Below, piece after piece: positions 17,682 through 27,525 of a stretch of 30,690 nucleotides of DNA (the first letter of the stretch is position 1; every line of letters begins with the position of its first letter). The stretch covers positions 1 through 30,690 of the forward strand of contig JAVBTC010000152.1 of assembly GCA_031556405.1 (NCBI GenBank). Direction: 5' to 3'. The DNA comes from WQZF01 sp031556405. Its GTDB lineage: Bacteria > Pseudomonadota > Gammaproteobacteria > Burkholderiales > Rhodocyclaceae. A program made the translations under genes and the position numbers. A model generated the notes under the pieces. It had not been told where the DNA came from and searched no databases. It worked only from the letters and a program-made list of their open reading frames with translations.

Positions 17682-19094
17682 ATGTCCGCACAACAACGCA
17701 AAAGCATTCCGACAAAAACCCTTCTCGTCTGGCTCGTTATCGCGCTCGCGATTGCCGCCGCGATTGCGCTTCCCATCTGGCTCAAGGAAAAAAATGCCGC
17801 CAATCCTCAGAGCGGCAGGGGGGGCGGTCCGGGCGGCCCGGGCGGTGACCAGCCGACGCCGGTCGGCGTCGCCACGGCGCGCACGGGGGAAATGGACGTC
17901 GTCCTGAATGCGCTCGGCACCGTCACCGCGCGCTCCACGGCGACGGTGAAACCCCGCGTCGATGGCCTCCTGCTGCGCGTCCTGTTTACCGAGGGGCAAA
18001 CGGTCAAGGCCGGCGACGTGCTTGCCGAAATCGATCCGGAACCGTTCAAGATCCAGCTCGACCAGGTGCAAGGCCAACTCGCGCGCGACGAGGCGCTGCT
18101 CGTCAACGCCCGCCTCGACCTGGAACGTTACCGCGGGCTGCTCGCCAAGGATTCGATCGCCAAGCAGCAGGTCGACACCCAGGAAGCGCTGGTGCGGCAA
18201 TACGAAGGCACGGTGAAAACCGACCGCGCCGCGGTCGACAACGCCCGCCTGCAACTGGGTTACACGCGCGTCGCCGCGCCGATCTCGGGCCGTATCGGGT
18301 TGCGCCAGGTCGACCCCGGCAACATGGTGCACGCCAGCGATACCACGGGGCTGGCGGTGATCACGCAGACCAGGCCGATCAACATCGTCTTCTCGATCCC
18401 GGAGCAGGACCTCTCCGAAGTCGCCGCCGCGATGCGCGCCGGACCGCCGCTGGAAGTCGCCGCCTTCGACCGCGAAAACAAAAAACCGCTCGCCGCCGGC
18501 AAATTGCTGACGATAGACAACCAGATCGACGTCACCACCGGCACGGTGAAACTGAAAGCCGAATTTGCCAACGAGGATGAAACGCTGTTTCCGAACCAGT
18601 TCGTCAACGCGCGGCTGCGCGTGAAAACACTCCATGACGCAGTCCTGGTGCCGACGGCCGCGGTACAGCGCGGCACGCGCGGTGTGTACTGCTATGTCGT
18701 CGCCGACGCGGGCAAGCCCGGAACCGATGCCAAGGCCGCCCCCGAAGCCGGGGCTGAAGCTCCCGCAGCGCAAAACAAGGCCGACAAGTCCAATCAGCCG
18801 CCCCAGGGACAAAGCGCCACGGTCGACCTGCGCCTGGTCACGACCGGCCCTTCCGACGGCACTGCGGTGGCCATTCTTTCCGGCATCGATGCCGGCGAGC
18901 GGGTGGTGATCGACGGTACCGACCGGCTGCGGCAAGATGCGAAAATCGTGGTGATCGACGCGGAAGAACGCACCCGGATGCAGGAAACCAGGAAAAAAGA
19001 AGGAGATGTAAAAAACAACGGCAAGGGTAATGGTAAAAGCAACGGAAAGAAAAGCGGCGGAGCACCCGCCGCGGAAGGCGGCGCGCGTCCATGA
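17682..19094 (+). CDS. mdtA: RND efflux periplasmic adaptor (MdtA family)
   Basis: A 470-residue membrane-fusion protein linking the RND pump to the outer-membrane channel. An N-terminal anchor helix is at about residues 13-34 (LLVWLVIALAIAAAIALPIWL), then a Gly/Pro-rich linker. The first biotinyl-lipoyl half has VKPRVDGLLLRVLFTEGQTVKAGD. The alpha-hairpin starts near DQVQGQLARDEALL, and the second lipoyl half has YTRVAAPISGRIGLR. The beta-barrel follows (LLTIDNQIDVTTGTVKLKAEF). The proximal domain carries an Ala/Gln/Pro-rich insert (DAGKPGTDAKAAPEAG...) not typical of E. coli MdtA, and the tail is Lys/Gly/Asn-rich. First gene of the operon; mdtB begins 67 bases later after an A-rich spacer with a short AAATACGGAAAA repeat. 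Confidence 0.94.
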   Translation: MSAQQRKSIPTKTLLVWLVIALAIAAAIALPIWLKEKNAANPQSGRGGGPGGPGGDQPTPVGVATARTGEMDVVLNALGTVTARSTATVKPRVDGLLLRVLFTEGQTVKAGDVLAEIDPEPFKIQLDQVQGQLARDEALLVNARLDLERYRGLLAKDSIAKQQVDTQEALVRQYEGTVKTDRAAVDNARLQLGYTRVAAPISGRIGLRQVDPGNMVHASDTTGLAVITQTRPINIVFSIPEQDLSEVAAAMRAGPPLEVAAFDRENKKPLAAGKLLTIDNQIDVTTGTVKLKAEFANEDETLFPNQFVNARLRVKTLHDAVLVPTAAVQRGTRGVYCYVVADAGKPGTDAKAAPEAGAEAPAAQNKADKSNQPPQGQSATVDLRLVTTGPSDGTAVAILSGIDAGERVVIDGTDRLRQDAKIVVIDAEERTRMQETRKKEGDVKNNGKGNGKSNGKKSGGAPAAEGGARP

Positions 19095-19161
19095 CATCCC
19101 GTCGCGAAATAGAAAGAAATACGGAAAAAAATACGGAAAAGCGTAAGAGAAAGAACGGACC

Positions 19162-22100
19162 ATGAACCCCTCCCGTCTTTTCATCCTGCGCCCGGTGGCG
19201 ACCTCGCTCCTGATGGTCGCGATCCTGCTGGCGGGGCTGCTGGCGTATCGCCTGCTCCCGATCTCGGCGCTGCCGGAGGTCGATTACCCGACGATCCAGG
19301 TGACGACGCTGTACCCCGGCGCCAGCCCGGACGTGATGACTTCATCGATCACGGCGCCGCTGGAACGCCAGTTCGGGCAGATGCCCGGACTGAACCAGAT
19401 GTCCTCGACCAGTTCCGGCGGCGCCTCGGTGATCACGCTGCAATTCGGCCTGGAAACGAGCCTCGACGTTGCCGAACAGGAAGTCCAGGCGGCGATCAAC
19501 GCCGCCAATTCCTTCCTGCCGCAGGACATTCCCATGCCTCCGGTCTACAGCAAGGTCAACCCCGCCGACGCGCCGATCGTCTCGCTCGCGGTAATGTCGG
19601 ACACATTGCCGCTGCCGAAGGTGGAAGACCTGGTCGACACGCGGCTGGCGCAGAAAATCTCGCAACTGCCCGGCATCGGGCTGGTCAGCATCGCCGGCGG
19701 ACAGCGCCCGGCGGTGCGCATCCAGGCCAACCCGCGCGCGCTGGCGGCGCAGGGACTGACGCTGGATGCGATCCGCACCGCGATCGGCAACGCCAACATC
19801 AACCAGGCCAAGGGCAGTTTCGACGGTCCCCTGCGCGCCTCGACGCTGGATGCCAACGATCAGTTGCAATCCGCCGACGAATACCGCGACCTGGTGATCG
19901 GCTGGAAAAACGGCGCGCCGGTGCGCCTCTCCGACGTCGCCAATGTCATCGACGGCGCCGAGAACGCACAACTCGCGGCCTGGGCGATCGTCGGGGGCAA
20001 ACAGATGCCGGCGATCATCGTCAACATCCAGCGCCAGCCCGGCGCCAACGTCATCACCACGGTCGACCGCATCAAGCAGATGCTGCCGCAATTACAGGCC
20101 AACCTGCCCGGCGCGGTGGAAGTGAAAATGCTCACCGACCGCACGACGACGATCCGCGCCTCGGTGCGCGACGTGCAGATCGAACTGCTGTTCGCCGTGG
20201 CGCTGGTGGTGCTGGTGATCTTCTTCTTCCTGCGCAGCGCCTCGGCGACGGTAATCCCGAGCGTCGCCGTGCCGCTCTCCCTGATCGGCACCTTCGGCGT
20301 CATGTACCTGGCCGGGTTTAGCCTCAACAACCTGTCGCTGATGGCGCTCACCATCGCCACCGGCTTCGTCGTCGACGACGCGATCGTGATGATCGAGAAC
20401 GTCTCCCGCTACGTCGAGCAGGGCGACCCGCCGTTGCAGGCGACGCTGAAAGGCGCCGAGCAGATCGGCTTCACCATCATTTCGCTGACCATCTCGCTGA
20501 TCGCGGTGCTGATTCCGCTCCTCTTCATGGGCGATGTCGTCGGCCGGCTGTTCCGCGAATTCGCGGTGACGCTGGCGGTGGCGATCCTGATTTCCGCCGT
20601 CGTCTCGCTGACGCTGACGCCGATGATGTGCGCCCGGCTCCTGCGCCATGTGCCGGAAAATGGACAAGGCGAACAGAGCGCGTTCTATCACAAGGTCGGC
20701 GCCTTTTTCGACGTGGTGATCGCGCGCTACGGCGTCGCCCTCAAGTGGGTGCTCAAGCACCAGGGCGCGACGCTCCTGGTGGCATTGGGAACGCTGGCGC
20801 TGACGGTACTGCTCTATCTCTGGATTCCGAAAGGCTTTTTCCCGGTGCAGGATACCGGGATCATCCAGGCGACCACCGAGGCGCCGCAGTCGATTTCCTT
20901 CGCGGCGATGGCCGAGCGCCAGCAGAAACTGGCGCAGGCGGTAATGGAAGACCCGGCGGTGGTCAGCCTCTCTTCCTTCATCGGCATCGACGGCACCAAC
21001 GCCACGCTCAACTCCGGGCGCCTCCTGATCAACCTGAAGCCGAAAGGCGAGCGCGACCTCGACGCCGCCGGCGTCATCCGCCGCCTCCAGGAAAAACTCG
21101 CCGCGATACCGGGAATCACCGTCTACATGCAGCCGGTGCAGGATCTGACCATCGAAGACCGCGTCAGCCGCACGCAGTACCAGTTCTCGCTCGATTCCGC
21201 CGACCTGAACCAGCTTTCCGAATGGGTGCCGCGGCTCGTCGAGCGTCTGCGGCAACTGCCGCAACTGGCCGACGTCGCCAGCGACCTCCAGGACAGCGGC
21301 CTGCAAGCCTACGTCGACATCGACCGCGACAGCGCCGGGCGGCTCGGCGTATCCGTCTCCGACATCGACAACGCGCTCTACAACGCCTTCGGCCAGCGCC
21401 TGATCTCGACCATCTTCACGCAGTCGAACCTGTACCGCGTCGTGCTCGAAGTCGACCCCGAATTCCAGCAGGGACTGGCCTCGCTCGACGCGCTCTACCT
21501 GCCCTCGACCTCCGGCGCGCCGGTGCCGCTGTCGGCGGTGGCCCGGGTCCGCGAACGGGCGACGCCGCTGGCGATCAACCACCTGGGACAGTTCCCGGCG
21601 GCGACGGTCTCCTTCAACCTCGCGCCCGGCGCCGCGCTCGGCGAGGCGGTCGACGCGATCCGCGCCGTGGAGGAGGAAATCGGCATGCCGGTGAGCATCG
21701 GCACCAGCTTCCAGGGCGCGGCGCTGGCGTTCCAGGCCTCGCTCACGCACACGCTGTTCCTGATCTTGGCCGCGATCGTCGCCATGTACATCGTGCTCGG
21801 CGTGCTGTACGAAAGCTACATCCATCCGGTGACGATCCTCTCCACCCTGCCCTCGGCAGGCGTCGGCGCGCTGCTGGCGCTGATGATCTCCGGCAACGAT
21901 CTGGGCATCGTCGGCATCATCGGCATCATTCTCCTGATCGGCCTGGTGAAAAAGAACGCGATCATGATGATCGACTTCGCGCTGGAAGCCGAGCGCCATC
22001 ACGGCAAGCCACCGGAAGAAGCGATCTTCGAAGCCTGCCTGCTGCGCTTCCGCCCGATCCTGATGACCACGCTGGCCGCCCTGCTCGGCGCGCTGCCGCT

Positions 22101-22296
22101 GATGCTCGGCAGCGGCGTCGGTTCCGAGCTGCGCCAGCCGCTGGGCATCACCATGGTCGGCGGCCTGCTTGTCAGCCAGGTATTGACACTATTCACGACG
22201 CCGGTGATCTATCTGATGTTCGACCGGCTCGCCCGCCGCTTCGGATACAGTGCTTCCGGCGCGGCGGATTATAGAAACGAAAGGAGTGCGTCATGA
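19162..22296 (+). CDS. mdtB: RND multidrug efflux pump subunit MdtB
   Basis: A 1044-residue proton-driven transporter, normal length. It has twelve transmembrane helices and two large periplasmic porter/docking loops. The N-terminus SRLFILRPVATSLLMVAILLAG and the stretch PTIQVTTLYPGASPDVMTS match the MdtB branch. TM4 carries the proton-relay pair D405-D406 (GFVVDDAIVMIENV). Other family marks are FGQRLISTIFTQ and LLIGLVKKNAIMMIDFAL. MdtB and MdtC form a heterotrimer in which MdtB is thought mainly to carry out proton flow. The stop codon overlaps the ATG of the next gene (ATGA), so the downstream secreted protein is translationally coupled. No SD stronger than GAGAAAG is visible. Confidence 0.96.
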   Translation: MNPSRLFILRPVATSLLMVAILLAGLLAYRLLPISALPEVDYPTIQVTTLYPGASPDVMTSSITAPLERQFGQMPGLNQMSSTSSGGASVITLQFGLETSLDVAEQEVQAAINAANSFLPQDIPMPPVYSKVNPADAPIVSLAVMSDTLPLPKVEDLVDTRLAQKISQLPGIGLVSIAGGQRPAVRIQANPRALAAQGLTLDAIRTAIGNANINQAKGSFDGPLRASTLDANDQLQSADEYRDLVIGWKNGAPVRLSDVANVIDGAENAQLAAWAIVGGKQMPAIIVNIQRQPGANVITTVDRIKQMLPQLQANLPGAVEVKMLTDRTTTIRASVRDVQIELLFAVALVVLVIFFFLRSASATVIPSVAVPLSLIGTFGVMYLAGFSLNNLSLMALTIATGFVVDDAIVMIENVSRYVEQGDPPLQATLKGAEQIGFTIISLTISLIAVLIPLLFMGDVVGRLFREFAVTLAVAILISAVVSLTLTPMMCARLLRHVPENGQGEQSAFYHKVGAFFDVVIARYGVALKWVLKHQGATLLVALGTLALTVLLYLWIPKGFFPVQDTGIIQATTEAPQSISFAAMAERQQKLAQAVMEDPAVVSLSSFIGIDGTNATLNSGRLLINLKPKGERDLDAAGVIRRLQEKLAAIPGITVYMQPVQDLTIEDRVSRTQYQFSLDSADLNQLSEWVPRLVERLRQLPQLADVASDLQDSGLQAYVDIDRDSAGRLGVSVSDIDNALYNAFGQRLISTIFTQSNLYRVVLEVDPEFQQGLASLDALYLPSTSGAPVPLSAVARVRERATPLAINHLGQFPAATVSFNLAPGAALGEAVDAIRAVEEEIGMPVSIGTSFQGAALAFQASLTHTLFLILAAIVAMYIVLGVLYESYIHPVTILSTLPSAGVGALLALMISGNDLGIVGIIGIILLIGLVKKNAIMMIDFALEAERHHGKPPEEAIFEACLLRFRPILMTTLAALLGALPLMLGSGVGSELRQPLGITMVGGLLVSQVLTLFTTPVIYLMFDRLARRFGYSASGAADYRNERSAS

Positions 22297-23390
22297 AACG
22301 TTCGACCATTGACCCGGCGCGGCCCGCGCAACGCCATTTTCATATTCTTTCCGGTTCCGCATCCCTTCTGACCGCGGCGGCCTGCGCCCTGCTGCTCGCC
22401 GCGCCGCTCGCCTTCTTCGCCGCCGACGCCAGCGCACAGGCGCGCATCGGCGTCGGCGGCGACGGTGGTGGCAGTGGTGGCGCGAGGGGACCGGGTGGCG
22501 GCGGAAGGGGTCCAGGAACGGGCCCAGGAATGAGGCCAGGTGGTCCAGGTGGCCCGGGCATGGGTCCGGGCGCCGGAGGCGGTCCACGCGGCGGAGCGGG
22601 TTTCGGCCGCGGCGGCGATTCCGGCAGACCGTCCGGGCCGGCATTCCGGCAGACGCCGCCGCGCGGCGATTTCAACGCTGGCTACCGTGGCGACAATCGC
22701 GGCCGCGACATCCGCCGTCCCGATTCCGCCCGCTGGGACGGCCCGCGTTCCGCGCCTCCCTACCGCTATGCGCCGCCACCCCGTTACGCACCGTCGTACC
22801 GCTACGGGCCGCCGCGCTATGCCGCGCCGTGGCCGGCGTGGCGGCCCGGCTGGCGCTGGGACGGCTACTATGGGCATAACCACTACTATCCGCCGTACGG
22901 TTATTCGGTATCCTTCCTCTCGCCCGGCTATCTCAGTTTCGCCTATGGCAGCGGCCGCTTCTTCTTCTCCAGCGGCATCTGGTACCGTCCGTCCGGCTCC
23001 TCCTACGTCGTCATCGCGCCGCCGATAGGCATCGGGATACCGGTGCTGCCACCGTACGCGACGCCGGTGGTGATCGACGGCACTTCCTACTATTACGCCA
23101 ACGGCGCTTATTACGCGCCCGCGGCCGGCACTTCCGGCTACGTCGTCGTCAATCCGCCGGCCAGCAGGAGCAATGTCGAGGTCACGCCCGAGCCTGCCCG
23201 TCCGCCCGCTTCCGAAGTCTTCGCCTATCCGCGCGAACAGCAGGGACACGAACAGATCGAACGCGACCGCTCCGAGTGCGAAGATTGGGCCGCCGACGAA
23301 GTCAACAAAATGAATGGCCACACGGTAGACGGCGATTATCAGCGCGCGCTGTCGGCCTGCCTCGAAGGGCGCGGGTATACCGTGCGTTGA
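22293..23390 (+). CDS. Secreted Gly/Pro/Tyr-rich protein, DUF6515-like
   Basis: A 365-residue protein. A signal peptide is at residues ~1-48 with a long n-region and hydrophobic core (LLTAAACALLLAAPLAFFA), likely cut after ASA. Residues ~53-115 are Gly/Pro-rich low complexity. Next come Tyr/Pro/Arg repeats (YRYAPPPRYAPSYRYGPPRYA) and aromatic segments with YYYANGAYYAP. That motif resembles DUF6515 proteins; recalled, not searched. The C-terminal ~45 residues (ERDRSECEDWAADEV and SACLEGRGYTVR) are polar with two Cys that may pair. The gene starts inside the mdtB stop (ATGA), so it is made together with the pump. Its role is unknown; a periplasmic or surface accessory is possible. Confidence 0.85.
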   Translation: MKRSTIDPARPAQRHFHILSGSASLLTAAACALLLAAPLAFFAADASAQARIGVGGDGGGSGGARGPGGGGRGPGTGPGMRPGGPGGPGMGPGAGGGPRGGAGFGRGGDSGRPSGPAFRQTPPRGDFNAGYRGDNRGRDIRRPDSARWDGPRSAPPYRYAPPPRYAPSYRYGPPRYAAPWPAWRPGWRWDGYYGHNHYYPPYGYSVSFLSPGYLSFAYGSGRFFFSSGIWYRPSGSSYVVIAPPIGIGIPVLPPYATPVVIDGTSYYYANGAYYAPAAGTSGYVVVNPPASRSNVEVTPEPARPPASEVFAYPREQQGHEQIERDRSECEDWAADEVNKMNGHTVDGDYQRALSACLEGRGYTVR

Positions 23391-23584
23391 GGAAACCTCT
23401 CATCCACCTTTCCAATAAGGAAATAATTATTGCGTTTATGTTCCTACAACAATCAAAGTAAATTTGATTGATATTTGGAATTTCCATGACTTCACGGTGG
23501 AAGAATGGATGAGAGTTCGTGTGTTTTTGCCCGCCGCGCTGCGCGCCGTCGCAATTGATCGGCCCAATCTTCAGGGAGAATGAA

Positions 23585-24319
23585 ATGCATATTCAAAAAT
23601 GGATTCTGATGTTTTTGCTCTCCGGCTTTATCGCCGCGCCTGCCGCCGCGTTCAAGGTGAAGCCCGGTGAGTGGGAAACGGAAAAATGGACCAATGGCTA
23701 TGGCAGTGAGACAACAGCAAAAAGAAAAATCTGCCTGACTCCTGAACAAGCGGAATACCAATACGATGCCGTTTACGACGGAAGCGGCGCTTTGTTTGAA
23801 TCCGATCTCGCTGAAGAAGGATGCAAAGGGAAAATCACAAAAAAAAGATTGAACTCACATGATGCCGAAGCGGTATGCGATTACACTTCATCGAAAATGA
23901 AAATCAAGACGACCGTAAAAAAAGCCAGTAACACGGAGATTGTCGAAACCGTCTCCGCACTGTTCGAGTACGATGATGACGGACCGAGCAGGTCCAAAGG
24001 GGTATTACGAACAAAAAAAATCAGCGAAGACGAAACCCTGATTGAAAGCCGTATTGAATCGATACTTTTCCAGGGTAAAAAGCATTCGGGAGTGAGTAAA
24101 ATTACGTTCCGGTATAAAAAAATCAGCGACGATGAATTTATCGAGCATACAACCATACGGGATGATGATAAAAACTGCTGCTCGACAATGACGATAACAA
24201 TGGTGGAAACCTATCGCTACAAAGGCCCGGTCTGCACCGACCCGGACGAGGAAAAAAACGACGCCCAACAAAAAGCGGCACCTGACGAAAACCCGCTGGA
24301 AAAGGCGAATACCCCATAA
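23585..24319 (+). CDS. Secreted DUF3617-like protein
   Basis: A 244-residue protein. The signal peptide is about residues 1-20 (MHIQKWILMFLLSGFIAAPAAA). The mature part begins FKVKPGEWETE, the KPGxWE opening of DUF3617 proteins. Four or more Cys follow, including CCSTMT and the RKICLTP motif. The C-terminus is an acidic/Lys tail. ATG 23585 has AGGGAGA upstream, so the longer frame beginning at 23519 is rejected. The coding sequence is more AT-rich and Lys-rich than the neighbours, which hints at a different origin. It sits 24 bases before mdtC and likely shares its transcript. Function is unknown; a periplasmic accessory or stress protein is possible. Confidence 0.82.
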   Translation: MHIQKWILMFLLSGFIAAPAAAFKVKPGEWETEKWTNGYGSETTAKRKICLTPEQAEYQYDAVYDGSGALFESDLAEEGCKGKITKKRLNSHDAEAVCDYTSSKMKIKTTVKKASNTEIVETVSALFEYDDDGPSRSKGVLRTKKISEDETLIESRIESILFQGKKHSGVSKITFRYKKISDDEFIEHTTIRDDDKNCCSTMTITMVETYRYKGPVCTDPDEEKNDAQQKAAPDENPLEKANTP

Positions 24320-24343
24320 GCGCCGGTAAAGCCTGACCTTCCC

Positions 24344-27300
24344 ATGAACCCCAGCGCCCCCTTCATCGCCCGGCCGGTCGCCACCACCCTGCTCACGCTG
24401 GGGGTGGCGCTGGCGGGTATCGTGGCGTTTTTCCAGTTGCCGGTGGCGCCGCTGCCGCAGACCGATTACCCCTACATTTCCGTTTCCGCCTCGCTGCCCG
24501 GCGCCAGTCCAGAGACGATGGCCGCCACGGTGGCGACGCCGCTCGAACGCGCGCTCGGACGCATCGCCGGCATCACTGAAATCACTTCCGGCAGTTCGCT
24601 CGGCTCCACGCGCGTGACGCTTGAATTCGAACTCAACCGCGACATCAACGGCGCCGCGCGCGACGTGCAGGCGGCGATCAACGCCGCGCGCAGCCAATTG
24701 CCGACGGCGTTGCCGAGCAATCCGACCTACCGCAAGATGAACCCGGCCGACGCGCCGGTCATGAACATCGCGCTCACCTCCGACACGCTGGACCAGGGAC
24801 AGCTCTACGACATCGCCTCGACGATCCTGGCGCAGAAGATTTCCCAGGTGCAGGGCGTGGGCCAGGTCGACGTCGGCGGCAGCTCGCTGCCGGCGGTGCG
24901 CGTCGAACTCAATCCGCAGGCGCTGGCCAGAAACGGTATCGGCCCCGAAGAGGTGCGCACGGCGATTTCGACGAGCAACGCCAACCGTCCCAAGGGATTC
25001 ATCGAGGAAGGCGAACGCCGCTGGCAGGTCGGCGCCAACGATCAGGCGAAAACCGCCGCCGAATATCTGCCGCTGATCATCAGCCAGAAAAGCGGCGCCA
25101 TTCTGCGCCTGCAGGACGTGGCCGAAGTGCGCGACTCGGTCCAGGATGTCCGCAACGCCGGTTTTGCCGACGGCAGGCCGGCGGTGCTGATCATGATCTA
25201 CCGCCAGCCGGCGGCGAACGTCATCGAGACGGTGGACCGCGTCAAGGCGCTCCTGCCGCAATTGAAGGCATCGATCCCGGAAAGCGTCGATCTTTCCGTC
25301 GGCATGGACCGGACGCCGACCATCCGCGCCTCGCTGCACGAGGTGGAGCGGACGCTGCTGATTTCCATCGCGCTCGTGGTGATGGTCGTCTTCGTTTTCC
25401 TGCGCAACGCGCGCGCGACGCTGATTCCCAGCGTCGCCGTGCCGGTGTCGCTGATCGGCACCTTCTCGGTGATGTACCTGGCCGGTTTCAGTCTCAACAA
25501 CCTGTCGCTGATGGCGCTCACGGTGGCGACCGGCTTCGTCGTCGACGACGCGGTGGTGGTGCGGGAGAACATGTCGCGCCACATCGAGGCGGGGATGAAG
25601 CCGATGCAGGCGGCGCTCGTCGGCGCGCGCGAGATCGGCTTCACGGTGGTTTCGATGAGCCTGTCGCTGATCGCGGTGTTCATTCCGCTGCTGTTCATGG
25701 GCGATCTGGCCGGGCGGCTGTTCCGCGAATTCGCGGTGACGCTCTCGGTCGCGATCCTGATTTCGCTCGTCGTCTCGCTGACGACAACGCCGATGATGTG
25801 CGCGCGGCTATTGAAAGCGCACCACGTCGCGCCCGGGAAAAATGGAAATGAAGAACAAAATGGAGAAAAAAACAGCCGGGAAAACCGCCTGCAGCGCCTG
25901 AGCGCGAGGATTTTCGACGCGATGCTCTCCGGCTACCGTTCCAGCCTCGACTGGGCGCTCGAACACGGGCGGACGATGATGCTGATCCTGCTCGCGGTGA
26001 TCGGGCTCAACGTTTATCTTTACATCGCCATTCCAAAAGGGCTGTTTCCGCAGCAGGACACGGGCCGCATGATGGGCGGCATCCAGGCCGACCAGAGTAT
26101 TTCGTTCCAGGCGATGCGGCAGAAACTGGTCGATTTCATGACGATCGTCCGCGCCGATCCCGCGGTCGAAAGCGTGGTCGCCTTCACCGGCGGCTCGCGC
26201 GTCAATTCCGGGCGCATGTTCATCGCCTTGAAGCCGCTCGCCGAACGCGAGCCGATCGACAAAGTGATAGGACGACTGCGCAACAAACTTTCGCACGAAC
26301 CCGGCGCCCGCCTTTTCCTGAACCCGGTACAGGATATCCGCGCCGGCGGCCGTTCGAGCAACGCCCAGTATCAATACACGCTGCAAGCCGACACTCTCGA
26401 CGAACTGCGCCAGTGGGAACCGCGCGTGCGCCGCGCGCTGGCGCAACTGCCGGAACTGGTCGACGTCAACACCGACCAGGAGGACAAGGGCGCGCAAACG
26501 AAAATCGACGTCGACCGCGACGCCGCCGCCCGCCTCGGCATCGACCAGCGGCTGGTCAGCGCGACGCTGAACGATCTTTTCGGCCAGCGCCAGGTATCGA
26601 CCATCTACAACCCGCTCAACCAGTATCGCGTCATCATGGACGCGGCGCCGCGCTACCTGCAGGGGCCGGAAACGCTGGAGCATACCTATTTCGTCACCGC
26701 CGACGGCACCTCCGTGCCGCTTTCCGCCGTCGCTTCCTACGCGCCCGCGAACACGCCGCTCTCGGTCAACCACCAGGGGCAGTTCGCCGCCTCGACGGTT
26801 TCGTTCAACCTGCCGGAAGGCGTCTCGATGTCGCAGGCATCCGACGCCATCGACGCGGCGGTGGCCAGGCTCGGCATGCCGACCTCGGTCCAGGGCAGCC
26901 TGCAGGGCACGGCGCGGCTCTTCCAGCAGAACGCGCAGAATCAGGCCTGGCTCATCCTCGCCGCGCTGGCGACGATCTACATCGTGCTCGGCATTCTCTA
27001 CGAAAGCTACGTGCATCCGCTGACGATCCTTTCCACGCTGCCTTCCGCCGGTGTCGGCGCGCTGATCGCGCTGCTCATCTTCGGTATGGAATTCACAATG
27101 ATCGCCTTCATCGGCGTCATCCTGCTGATCGGCATCGTGAAGAAGAACGCGATCATGATGATCGACTTCGCGACCGAGGCCGAGCGGAACCGGGGACTGT
27201 CGCCGCGCGATGCGATCCGCGAGGCCTGCCTGCTGCGCTTCCGCCCGATCATGATGACCACGGTCGCCGCGATCTTCGGCGCCCTGCCCCTGATGCTCGG

Positions 27301-27487
27301 CCGCGGTGACGGCGCCGAGATGCGCCAGCCGCTCGGCATCGCCATCGTCGGCGGCCTGATCCTGAGCCAGTTGCTGACGCTCTACACGACGCCGGTGGTG
27401 CATCTCTACCTCGACCGCTTCCGCCTCTGGTGCCTGGCGCGGCGAGGCAAGGAAACGCCGCGGGGCGGCATTCTGGAAACGGCGTGA
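24344..27487 (+). CDS. mdtC: RND multidrug efflux pump subunit MdtC
   Basis: A 1047-residue RND transporter. FIARPVATTLLTLGVALAGI, VAPLPQTDYPYISVSASLPGASPETMA and TSGSSLGSTRVTLEFELNRDINGAARD are MdtC-type. TM4 has the acidic pair D401-D402 (GFVVDDAVVVRENM), followed by an unusual Arg407. A polar insert (KNGNEEQNGEKNSREN, ~residues 500-515) lies in the central cytoplasmic region. Other marks are FGQRQVSTIYNPLNQYR and LLIGIVKKNAIMMIDFATEAE. It pairs with MdtB in the MdtB2C trimer, where MdtC is thought to take part mainly in substrate transport. It is separated from mdtB by two unrelated secreted-protein genes, unlike the usual adjacent arrangement. SD before the ATG is weak. Confidence 0.95.
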   Translation: MNPSAPFIARPVATTLLTLGVALAGIVAFFQLPVAPLPQTDYPYISVSASLPGASPETMAATVATPLERALGRIAGITEITSGSSLGSTRVTLEFELNRDINGAARDVQAAINAARSQLPTALPSNPTYRKMNPADAPVMNIALTSDTLDQGQLYDIASTILAQKISQVQGVGQVDVGGSSLPAVRVELNPQALARNGIGPEEVRTAISTSNANRPKGFIEEGERRWQVGANDQAKTAAEYLPLIISQKSGAILRLQDVAEVRDSVQDVRNAGFADGRPAVLIMIYRQPAANVIETVDRVKALLPQLKASIPESVDLSVGMDRTPTIRASLHEVERTLLISIALVVMVVFVFLRNARATLIPSVAVPVSLIGTFSVMYLAGFSLNNLSLMALTVATGFVVDDAVVVRENMSRHIEAGMKPMQAALVGAREIGFTVVSMSLSLIAVFIPLLFMGDLAGRLFREFAVTLSVAILISLVVSLTTTPMMCARLLKAHHVAPGKNGNEEQNGEKNSRENRLQRLSARIFDAMLSGYRSSLDWALEHGRTMMLILLAVIGLNVYLYIAIPKGLFPQQDTGRMMGGIQADQSISFQAMRQKLVDFMTIVRADPAVESVVAFTGGSRVNSGRMFIALKPLAEREPIDKVIGRLRNKLSHEPGARLFLNPVQDIRAGGRSSNAQYQYTLQADTLDELRQWEPRVRRALAQLPELVDVNTDQEDKGAQTKIDVDRDAAARLGIDQRLVSATLNDLFGQRQVSTIYNPLNQYRVIMDAAPRYLQGPETLEHTYFVTADGTSVPLSAVASYAPANTPLSVNHQGQFAASTVSFNLPEGVSMSQASDAIDAAVARLGMPTSVQGSLQGTARLFQQNAQNQAWLILAALATIYIVLGILYESYVHPLTILSTLPSAGVGALIALLIFGMEFTMIAFIGVILLIGIVKKNAIMMIDFATEAERNRGLSPRDAIREACLLRFRPIMMTTVAAIFGALPLMLGRGDGAEMRQPLGIAIVGGLILSQLLTLYTTPVVHLYLDRFRLWCLARRGKETPRGGILETA

Positions 27488-27525
27488 TTCCGGCCTGTGA
27501 CCATGAACCGTTTTTTTGAAATATT

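Noticed and set aside
20092..22002. Long antisense frames in mdtB (also 25808-27577 in mdtC and 29146-30537 in the outer-membrane gene)
   Set aside because: All are complements of strongly recognisable genes and show the same Arg/Asp/Val-rich shadow composition.
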